Shown here one piece after another: positions 52,343-62,123 of a stretch of DNA of 64,000 bases (its first letter is position 1; each line of letters begins with the position of its first letter). This DNA is from Paramecium tetraurelia. Its lineage: Eukaryota > Ciliophora > Oligohymenophorea > Peniculida > Parameciidae. The stretch covers positions 20,217 to 84,216 of the forward strand of contig NW_001799047.1 of the NCBI RefSeq assembly GCF_000165425.1, in the 5' to 3' direction. The notes below the pieces were generated by a model, which was not told the DNA's origin, searched no databases, and worked only from the letters and a program-made list of their open reading frames with translations. Position numbers and translations under genes: made by a program.

Positions 52343-53122
52343 TCAGTCTTGCACTAGGAGTTTAAGATATTAAATGTTATATTCAATATTTCTTGGGTAG
52401 TATTATTGAACTTCAAATTTAATAGCTTTGAAGTGCTGAAGTATTTTAGAAATGACAACGACACATACAATAAATCCAACAGTACAAAGTAATATAATTT
52501 TTGTATAGGTGCTAATGTAATTAGAATTTGTCTTAAACTATTCTAGAAGTATTATAGCAGTGTATATTACAGCTATGACAACCATTGCTATAAAGAGAAA
52601 TTCAAGAAATAAGGAAAATTTGGATTCTTTCCATTTTTTGAAATTAAAGTAGATGCAACCTTTGAGGTGGTATTGTTATTTACATTATTAGCAAGATATT
52701 CTTTTCATTATGCTGCCAGTTTAAATGTAAGTTGTTGCGCAAGTTTGATGAGCATATGAACAAGGGCATATCTAAATTAAATTCTTATCTGTACAACAAA
52801 AGTAACAAACCTTATTAGAAAGTGATTGCATCTATTGTTCCTCATTATTTCTTAAAGTGTTCAAGGATGTTTAAAGATTGTTTTGCTCTTGTTCAGAGCT
52901 ATTTTACTAATAATTTCTATTAATTAAGTCTTCATTGAAGATACTGAATTATTAGTTTAGTATCTTCTTTTTAATCATAATGGTTTATTCATCATGCTAT
53001 TCTGAGAGCACATTGAGGGATTTTGAAACTTGAAGTGATCTATAAGTAGTCTCCTTTTTAAGATCTTCTATTTCTATGGTTTTAGTGAGTTAAGGGGAAT
53101 GGAGTCTGAACTCTGTAGTCAT
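52343..53122 (-). CDS. MARCH-type RING-CH membrane E3 ubiquitin ligase
   Basis: The 259-residue product has an N-terminal polar region (about 1-105). A compact zinc-binding region follows: CYFCC, then CPCSYAHQTC and finally SCQQCKQQY (about 108-155), giving C-x2-C...C-x-C-x3-H-x2-C...C-x2-C. This RING-CH-like order followed by two membrane helices (FLEFLFIAMVVIAVIYTAII, about 175-195; IILLCTVGFIVCVVVISKIL, about 208-228) is the MARCH layout. MARCH enzymes ubiquitinate membrane proteins in endosomes and the ER. The loop between the second metal pair and His is shorter than usual, so function is probable, not certain. A 22-nt stretch with intron-like ends covers the CYFCC coding sequence; removing it would destroy both the frame and the zinc site, so I read through it. 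Confidence 0.8.
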
Positions 53123-53334
53123 AAAAAGAAATAATCAATTGAGGAAATGATAATATGTGGATTTGAAATAAGTCAGAGTGAAATATGAACAAAAATATTA
53201 GTAAAAATTATAAATAAATTATTGTAATAATGTTATGGATTGTCAATGACATAAATAATTCAATAATTTTGCGTAAAAAATGATATTTTAATTGATGTCT
53301 TTAAAAAATTTTAAATAAAAAGATTTCCATATTT

Positions 53335-54859
53335 ATGAAATCATTGATATTAATCAGCTTGTTATTAGCTACATCTTTGTGTGCATTCTAAGAAGAGGAT
53401 AATGTATTGGTGTTAACAACAGATACATTTTAAGATGCTATCGATACTTTCAAATTCATAATGGTTGAGTTTTATGCACCCTGGTGTGGACATTGGTATA
53501 AATAAAAATTTATCATTAAGCAAGAAGTTGGCTCCTGAGTATTCTGCTGCAGCTGCTGAATTGAAAAAGATTGGAGGAGACAATTACGTGCCTTTGGCAA
53601 AGGTTGATGCTACAGCTGAAGCATCAGTGGCTGAAAAATTCTCCATCTAAGGATATCCAACAATAAAATTCTTCATTAGTGGTCAAGCAATTGATTATGA
53701 AGGAGGAAGAACAACAAATGAAATTGTTGCTTGGATTAACAAGAAATCAGGACCCCCATCTACAGAATTAAATACAGTCGAAGACATCGAAAAATTCTTA
53801 GAAAGGGTATCAAGTACTCCAATTCTTGTCTATTTTGGATCAACAACAGACAATAATGATTATAATACCTTCATTGAACTTGCATAATAGAATGATAAAG
53901 TTACATTCGCACACACCTTAAATTTAGAATTAGCTGAGAAATACAATGTTAGAGGAAAGATAGTCCTCTTCAAATCCTTCGATGAGAAGAGAAACGATTT
54001 TGATTAATCAGTGACATTACCTAACTTAGAAAGTTTCATAAATAGCTATGCTAATCCAATCCTCTTACCATTCAACGATAAAGCAATCAACATCGTTTTC
54101 TAATAGAGAAACAACGCCGTCATTTTATTCACAGATGATTCTGATGCTGGTGTTGCTGCATTCGATGCCTTCGCTGCCGTTGCCGGTTCATTCAAAGATA
54201 GGTAATCCTTAATGTATTATCCTTAGAATCAAATTCTCATACTCCAAACCAAATGATGGATCAGGTTTATTCCACAGATTAGCTGAATATATTGGTGCCA
54301 GCACTACTAATGTTCCTAATGTGATGTTATATGACTAATTGGGAGGAAATGGTAAATACAGATTCGAAGGTGAAATCACAACTGAATCATTAAGAACCTT
54401 CTTAACAAACTTCTTTGACGGATCATTAACAAGATATATGAAATCAGAAGAAGTACCTGCTACCAATGATGAACCAGTTAAGATTGTTGTTGGCAAAAAC
54501 TTCAAAGATTTAGTCCTCAATAATGATAAGGATGTTTTGATTGAATTCTATGCTCCTTGGTGTGGTCATTGCAAACAATTGGCTCCAATTTATGAAGGTT
54601 TAGCTAAGAAATTGTTAGTTAATCCAAATATCATTATTGCTAAGTGTGATGCTACAGCTAACGAGGTAATTCTTATTCTTATTTTTAGATTGAAGGTGTC
54701 AATATTGAATCATTCCCAACAATCAAATTCTGGAAGAATGGATAAAAGAATTAAATCATAGATTATAGCAGTGGAAGAGATGAGGCCAACTTCATTTCCT
54801 TCTTAAAAGAAAACACTTCACATTAATGGGTTGATCTTGATAGAGTAGAAGAATTATGA
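53335..54859 (+). CDS. Protein disulfide isomerase with two WCGHC domains
   Basis: PDI makes, breaks and rearranges disulfides in the ER lumen. The 483-residue product has a signal peptide ([19 protein letters not shown]), thioredoxin domain a ([19 protein letters not shown], about 43-61), central b/b' domains without Cys motifs, and domain a' with [20 protein letters not shown] (about 385-404), so the a-b-b'-a' order is complete. Both cis-Pro regions are present ([10 protein letters not shown] and [10 protein letters not shown]). Introns of 25, 25 and 23 nt are needed; the first splits the last Cys codon of the first active site. The C-terminus reads [12 protein letters not shown] resembles a divergent KDEL-type retrieval signal, which is inference. 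It runs convergent to nothing and is 212 bp from the divergent RING gene. Confidence 0.97.
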
Positions 54860-54985
54860 GTGTATGTATTTTCATTTCATAAAAAAATATCCAATATTTT
54901 ATTATAATTTATGAATACATTTCATGAATATTAATTATAAATACCTCATACCAAACAACTCGAATCAATAAATGAAAAATCAAAC

Positions 54986-55973
54986 ATGGAAGGTAGTATC
55001 GTTTTAAGTAGTGAGAGGTTAAGTCAAAAATAAAAAAAATTAGAAATTAGAGTATTTCATTTCATTTCTCTTAGCAAATAACTTCAAGTAGATTGATACC
55101 CGTTAACAATGAAAAATTACCCAGATTGTCTCAAAGCAAATCTCCACCCCAACAGCTTAAAACCATAAGAGCAATAACTGAATATCAAGCGCCTTCTAAA
55201 TTACAAACAATTAAGTCGTTTAGGGCAAATACAGAAAATGATGCAACTCTCTATACTGATGATGAGAAAGGAAAACCTAAATTCAGAAGGGATGATAAAA
55301 AATCAAAAACAAGCAATCAGAAAACTGGAATTTACGAAAGTATGTAAAACAAAAAGTTTATTGAGTTTGCCGACTAAATTAGAAGACTCAAAGATTAATT
55401 AGATTCTTTACAAGTATTTTTAATCTAACATATAGAAATATTTGAATAATTCAAGAAAACTATTTTTAGTAGTGAGGAATATTGTTGAAAAACGAAAGAA
55501 TCTAAGAAAAATTCTATTAAAGAATGGTAAAGATGAGCTTGTAGAGTTTTCTGACATTGAAAAATATTGCAGTATTAAGGAATTTGTCAATATAAATGGA
55601 GAATAAAAGCTGGTTGATAAGCTAAATATCTCATTATTAGATGATATCATCTATGCCAATGATGTTTTAGAAAATCTGAAAATATAAAATGAAATTCTAG
55701 ATATTAAAGAAATGGCTGACTAAGTACATTTTAATACAAATTATGATTATAATAGAAAAAAATCAAATAAGCAGGTTGAACAAAATTTTAAAAATCAACT
55801 AAGAAGAAGACCTAAAGTTATCTTTCACGTCTATGGCAATGTCAAGATATAATTTGCATGAATAAATTGATGTTTTCGAATAGAGATTAGGTCCTCTCTA
55901 ATCTATTAAAAAAAATTTAAAGTAAACCTCTCAAGCTATTACAACTTTTGTGAAATTATTATGTGATAAATGA
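54986..55973 (+). CDS. Hypothetical coiled-coil protein with an apparent 1-nt frame break
   Basis: The product of about 314 residues begins MEGSIVLSSERLSQKQ; introns of 23 and 22 nt fit. The first 110 residues are basic and disordered (PVNNEKLPRLSQSKSPPQQL). The rest is helical (KQLDSLQ, then VVRNIVEKRKNLRKILLKNG and DDIIYANDVLENLKIQ). After the introns are removed the length is one base over a multiple of three. The good reading after about 55765 (INQEEDLKLSFTSMAMS, then EQIDVFEQRLGPLQSIKKN) lies in the other phase. The switch falls at an A7 run (55756-55762); dropping one A joins them. If the run is right, the protein ends about 40 residues earlier in unlikely sequence. Either a sequence error or a mutated gene. 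Family unknown. Confidence 0.6.
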
Positions 55974-56699
55974 TACAAATTTCTTGATTTTCTATTTATT
56001 ATTATTCGTAATTCTAATATAAAATTATATTTAGATATCACATGAAGAGCTTTAATATAATTATTTCAAGATGATTTGAAATCGATGAGTTAGATATCAA
56101 AAAATTGCATATTGAAATAAATAAATAGAACTCAACTGATATAGAGAAGGCATTTTCCTAACCCTTATTCATAATAAAACCCTTAAGATCCTTTGTTGAC
56201 AATTTACTATACTTTGAATCCTGAAAAAGCTGATTGTACTTTATGAAATAGAAGAAATTATTATCTCTTAATGTTTCTTCGAAAAAATAACCTAAAATTA
56301 TCTCATAGGTACAGAAATTGTCTCAACCTAGCAATAGTATTATTTTAAACCTTAAAGACTAACTGTTATTGAAGTAATATCACATTATTTTATAAGCTGA
56401 TATTATATCAAGAATTAGTCTTTTATATTATCTTGAAAATTTTCTTTAATATGAAAATTTAAAAATATATTTAAGTGCGGATCTTAAAATTGTATTAATT
56501 AGGAAAGTCTAGAAATAACACTGTTTTTACCTGAAGATGAGTTTCTAAATAAATAATTATTGTAATGTACCCACAAAGAATAATTAATGTATAATTATTC
56601 ATTTTGAAACCGCTCTTTAATATTACATAAATTATGTCCTCTATTTTAGTTTAAAAATACGAAATAAAGAAATATTTTAATTCTCGTTAACAATAATTA
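55974..56699. other. AT-rich region, possible continuation of decayed gene
   Basis: On the minus strand the open phase of the decaying gene upstream runs on into this stretch with progressively AT-driven composition and no clear end. On the plus strand nothing protein-like is seen. No repeats or RNA genes recognised. Confidence 0.3.
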
Positions 56700-57483
56700 A
56701 GAAAGTACGTAGTTTCTAACTATTTTATAATTCCTTCTAAATGGTCTTGGTATTTTTTTTAATTAGTTTCAATTAATCTATTATCTTCTTTCTTAATCAA
56801 TACTCTCACTAAGTATGCGTTATCTAAAGGACTCTCATGAAGTATAAACATACTGTTGATAAACTATTCCTTGCCTGTTGTTGAATTAGGAAATACTTAA
56901 AATCATCAGGATTTCTTCATAATTACTTTGTTATAAATGAGAATGATTTAATAACATTTGAAAGATTTTATCCAAAATATATAAGACTTTTACCACAGGT
57001 ATGATGCAAAAAAATTCAATTTTCTAAAATCACAAGCTCTGAGATTTGTGCTTCAATGTTAGGAGATTTCTGAATAGCTTTCTTTAACTTCTTGAATTCC
57101 TTTAAGTTTGAGAGTTGTCGATTATAGATTATATTATATAGTTAAATAAAACTGATAATGCTTTGTCATTTATTATTAGCAGGATTGTTGACTGATTTTA
57201 TTTTGTTTTATTTTTTCAGAAACTCTTTGATATCAGCCTTTAATTAATTATATTCTTCTTTCATACTCATAATCATCCCAGTTGTCTCTTCTCTTTTGTT
57301 ATGCGAAGTCGTTATTTTTTTTTTCAATTAAAGAAATTGCTACAATCAGATTACAACAAATACTGGCCTTAATTCTGGGTTGTTATTAATTTCATTCCAA
57401 AGCTTTTCAATTTTTTATTGTTTTCTCTACTGTGCTTATTCTTTGTATGCTTTTGCATCGCTACCAAATTATTGATTTTACAT
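56700..57483 (-). pseudogene. Decaying gene: open frame cut by TGA and a phase break
   Basis: A normal start (ATG 57481-57483; MQNQQFGSDAKAYKEQAQQR) and one 24-nt intron give 97 residues ending PANNK at TGA 57166-57168. The same phase then continues as convincing protein: SFIQLYNIIYNRQLSNLKEF, KKLKKAIQKSPNIEAQISEL. It stops again, and a different phase carries VVKVLYILDKIFQMLLNHSH and, after a possible 22-nt intron, FILHESPLDNAYLVRVLIKK. No short intron bridges the first TGA or the phase change. The simplest reading is an ancestral helical-repeat protein of about 280 residues that has taken a nonsense change and an indel. A true 97-residue short gene followed by relic sequence is the alternative. 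Family not recognised. Confidence 0.5.
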
Positions 57484-57993
57484 TATTAATATTTATATGT
57501 AATTTTGTAATTTGCAATTATATAATAATGTATAAGCCTTATCAATAGAAATAGCTGTGAAATCTATTTAGGAGTATGTATATTTAGACTCTTAAAGGTA
57601 AATATTAGTATGCTTAAAGCAAAGCGAAAAAGAATGAATAGTATCGAATAGAATAGAGGACTTTAAAAACATCTTAAACTTCAAGAATTTAAATTGAACA
57701 AGATAATTTTGTTATGATATTGAGTAATACAACAAATTGCTTCAAATAGTGGAAATTTATTATAATTGAGTTCATTTCATGAAGGTGAGAGATCAGAGAC
57801 TAGTAGATTTATAAAGAACATGCAAAATCAAGTTAATACTCAACATCAACATTTTAGATAAGAGGCTGATAAGTTTATATATAAAACATAAATTATAATT
57901 CATAGCAATAAATAGAAATAAAAAATTGAATTCTTTTTCAAAGTAAAGGAATATATTTTAATCAAAATAAAATCTTAATATTTTATATTTTTT
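57484..57993. other. Intergenic region with a plus-strand coding-like patch
   Basis: From about 57520 to 57780 the plus strand reads LSIEIAVKSIQEYVYLDSQ, a possible 22-nt intron, SKAKKNEQYRIEQRTLKTSQ, and after a possible 26-nt intron MEIYYN and TGA. The composition is good, but no start codon lies in phase. It could be a small gene with a hidden first exon. The rest is the promoter side of the importin-like gene. Confidence 0.3.
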
Positions 57994-60870
57994 ATGCTAA
58001 ACAATATTTATGAAAGAATAATAGTTGCGTATACTTCTATTGATCAGAATTAAAGAATAAGTGCTGAGAAAGATTTGAATCAGCTTGAAGAATAGGATGC
58101 TAATTTATGTGGATATTTATTGGAATTGATATAAACATAATAATAAAATAGCTAGATTAAATTTTTCACAATAATCCATTTAAAAAATGTTATTAAACGT
58201 AGGTGGAAAGCTTTTAAATAGATGGTTGGTTGTGAGAAAAGATAAAGTATTTGACTTTCATATTTTAGATTATTTTGCCGAAAATTAGAAAAATTAAATC
58301 AAGGAATTAGTATTATAATTCTACTGTTAAGAACAAGTAGGTCAACTCAAATAGGAAATTTTATAAATTTTATACGTAAAATATAAATTGAAATATGTAG
58401 GAAGTATGCTCAAGTGACTACCCTTTTAAATATCCATTATTATTAAAATACATTAATCAATAATTGGAAGCGAATAACTTGGATGAACAATTATTATCAT
58501 TCCTAAAACAAATATTCAAAATTATGCCTAAAAATCAATAAAAAAATGAATAATATAATTGCTTATGGTAAAAAATAGCCTCATTATGGGTCAGAGCTGA
58601 TAATCTAAATAATTATTCATAGTAATCTTTGCTTCTACTTGATAAAATGTTTACTAATTTTATCTTATCCTATCACTCAAATGTCTTCAAAGATGAAATA
58701 TAATAGATTTTTAGTTCAATGTTACAAAAAATTGCCATCTTATTACAAAGTGACACATAATAATAATATCATAAGAATATTACACATTTAATTTCTAAAT
58801 GCTCTAAATTGGTTGCTAATTATCCGTTTTAATTAACTTAAAATTTACCAGATTACTTATAAATGTTAAGTGTAACAATTAATTCCAATAAAAAGATTAT
58901 TACTAAAGGAGGTTTAATTTCCTTTATTAGGTTTCTTAAACTATCATAGTTATTTTTAACTGATGATTTATTGTTGCTTAATATGAAAAAATATTCCGAC
59001 TAAGAGAAATAATAAGTCTTAAAAGAGAAATAAGTTGTTGATACAATTATAAAGTAATTTTTTGAAAAAGAGAGCTAAAATTTCATATAAAGATTTTTAA
59101 CATTAATAACATCATCAAATGAAATCAGTATTGAAGATATGATTGAATAAGAAGAAGAAAATGAATTTGAAAAAATTTTGCATCCAAAAGATGCCGAAAT
59201 TTTTAGTTTAGCATTAATTGCTGCAGAACTTCTCATAGTCAGAGCTCCATCAATATGTTCAAATTTACTTTAAGGATATATCGATTAGACAATTTAAGCA
59301 TAATTTTAAATAAATCCAAACGTTTTAGAAAGTTTATTGATAATTATTGGTTTAATTCCAAAAATTTAGTCAAAGCTAAAATTCTAATTTTAAATCTAAT
59401 ATCCCACAATTATCTAATACTTGTAAACGTCAAATCAACTTCATCATTAAAGAAGACTGTCTATTCTACTAAATAGATTAATTCTTATTTTAGATTAGAA
59501 TTAAATATTATCTTCTTTATAAGTAGCAGGAAATCTATTGTCTACATCTCAAGACAGCATAATACAATACCAATCCTTACTTTGTATAAAATAGGTGGCT
59601 GTTAATTATAATGGAAGCATCTAATGGAGTTAAATATTGGTTACAGTCTGCCCATATATAGTTGCACTTCTTAAGTGTCTAAAAAGAACAACAATTATCA
59701 CACCTTTGTTAGATTTGCTCTCTAAACTAATCGAAAAATGTCAAAATGAATAAACAGAAGTTGTGGTTAGTGCAATAGAAAATAGTGGACTTTTTTAATT
59801 GATGTAATCAAAATTCTAAGAAGCAGAGGAAAATTTATTGATAATAGATTAGGTTTGTTAGATGTTGAAAACACTCATTATTGCGTATCCTCTCGGAACA
59901 AAAATCCCACATATATTCTAAATGGCTCTTGTACTTATTGTCAATAACATCAACTCAAAATAAGCTTGTATTTTGGAGTTAACACTATTACTTTTAAGGG
60001 AATATGAAGAATAGTAATAAAATTTTCCTATTGATCAATTAATAAGCATCTTATAGTAAAACTTAGATTCTTTATTATCTGATACCTCACAAATAAACTC
60101 TTGCATAATTATTTCAATTATTGAAGAATTATATTTATTGAATACATTTTCAGTAAATGATTTCTCAAAACACATACCATATATGGAATCTAGATATTCA
60201 CTAAGGGACACAAATGTGAAAAATTCAGTTTTAGGTCTTACAACTACTATGATTTTAATGCTTTTGAATAATAATAGATAAGACATAGCAATATTTTCAG
60301 GGTTAATTTAAGTGATACTGAATGATTTATTAGAGCCAGAAATGAATGAAATACTTGAAAATAAATTTAGAATCGAAATTTAAATTGTCAGCATACTTAA
60401 CAGATTTATAATTTTAGCAAGAGATAATTTCTTTTCTTTTGTTTAATAAAATAGCATCTCTTTTGAAAAATATTTATAAAGCTGGATGAAAAAATCAGAA
60501 ATATTGGAATCTGAAAAATCTATGTAATTTAATATAATTATATCATAGAAAATTAAATGTAATAGCATTTTTACTCATAATTGACTATGTATAACCAACT
60601 ACATTCATTTAATATTTTACTTAAATTGCAACATAATATGCCAGATTTTCAAAAAAACAATTTATTCAAAAAACAATTGCAGTACTTACTCCAAATTAAA
60701 GACTTTCATAACATAGGGCAAGCAATAGAAAAGAAAAGATAAGAAACACTTAAATGCATAATGAACACAATCTTCAACAATATTTTAAACAAATGATTCA
60801 AGACTATATTCTTAAGCATAATTTATCATAAGACCTAACAGTTATTTAAGCTTTATAGATGATCTCATGA
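57994..60870 (+). CDS. Importin-11/Kap120-like karyopherin
   Basis: This is a second, divergent importin-beta-family protein of 934 residues. The N-terminus is the importin-N domain: RIIVAYTSIDQNQRISAEKD, GYLLELIQ, then KFFTIIHLKNVIKRRWKAF (about 55-75). VCSSDYPFKYPLLLKYI (about 125) matches the conserved DYP..WP motif that ends that domain. HEAT-like helices fill the remainder, with an acidic loop DMIEQEEENEFEKILHP (about 355). Introns of 22, 25 and 25 nt are placed; the last, near 60523-60547, extends the protein about 100 residues past an apparent stop and gives exactly 935 codons. The IPO11/Kap120 branch imports ribosomal proteins and ubiquitin enzymes; the branch call is by pattern only. 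Confidence 0.85.
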
Positions 60871-61088
60871 AAGAATTATTTTATAAATAAAAGACATGAT
60901 ATTTAATATATAAAACTTTATTTTTATTTGACTTTGATCGTGGTTAAAACTTAGATTAAACATTTATATTGTTTTCTAAATTCTCTATTTCCTATATTTT
61001 CATTCCTAAATTTTAATTATTTAGTCATTAGAAATATTCAAGAAAAATATAATTTAGACTATAAAAAAAATAGAAATAATGTTTAATT

Positions 61089-62123
61089 TCAAATATCAAA
61101 TCTGATACCATCTTCTCTATCTATATAATCCCAAATAACAACTTGTACATCCTTTTTCGTTATTTTCTACGTTTTTTTGTTTCTATAAATAAATTTAATT
61201 TCTACTTAGTTTCGTGAAAATATATATAATTAGTATCGATCTACAATTAAAGAAGTTAAGAAAATATTTCAATTGCTTCTGTGTCTTTGATATCAAAAAT
61301 AAATAATTTGACAAAATATTGATTTCTTTCTGCTATTTCAAAATATTCTTAATTCATTTCATCAAAAATTAGAAGAAATGGCATCTAATTTTTCATTATG
61401 TGTTAAATTTCTAAATCAGTTCCAGTATAAATTAATGGTAATGCTTCCTGGATTAAATAATTTTCCATGCTTAGAGAATTAACCAAATTTATACTCTTAA
61501 ATATATCCTTTATATTTTTTATGTTCTCCATTTTAAGGAAATATCACTAAATTTGTTCCATCCTCAATGTCAAATTCTCTTCTTATAGTTGGCGACTTAG
61601 CCAACACCATATAAAACAACGAGTATTTCATATTTACTTCTTTCATTTTCATAAGGATAAATGGATCAATAAACTCATTCTCAGAAGCAAAATAGACTAA
61701 TGCAACTTTTTCTGTTAAAAATTCTTATAATGAGTGAGTATCTTCTATGATATGAACTAGGGGCCTTAAATTTTCTTTTAGCCATTAAAAAAGGGCTGTA
61801 TATGATTTTTAACCTTCATAAACTTCTACATCTCCTTATCGGAAAAAAATCAGCGCTGGGTATTTATTGATTCCAAATCTTTTAATAAATAAAGGGTTTT
61901 TGGTACAATTTATTTTTCCAAATCCAAGTAATTTTTCTTTAAAATTGATTTATACCTTTTCAATTACTAGGTCAACTTCATTGCATTTTTCACAATCATA
62001 GCCTCTGTAAAAATGTATTAACGCATAAGGGTATTGATCAATAAACTATTCAAAATTTTTTGAATTTAGTTCATTAATGGATGCAGAGGCTAAGAACAAT
62101 AACAGTAAAAAAATAAATTGCAT
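61089..62123 (-). CDS. Secreted/ER thioredoxin-like protein with CEKC motif
   Basis: The 329-residue product has a signal peptide (MQFIFLLLLFLASASI). A thioredoxin-like domain follows in which FYRGYDCEKCNEVDLV (about 38-53) stands where PDIs have APWCGHC, so the two Cys are kept but the neighbours are unusual. INKYPALIFFRQGDVEVY supplies the cis-Pro (about 93). A second thioredoxin-like half without Cys follows (LVYFASENEFIDPFILMK, about 145), and then a third (MPFLLIFDEMNQEYFEI, about 245). Introns of 22 and 23 nt are required to continue past apparent stops. This a-b-b' type order suggests an ER redox or chaperone protein related to PDI/ERp44. No retrieval signal is evident at the C-terminus (REDGIRFDI). 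Confidence 0.85.
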
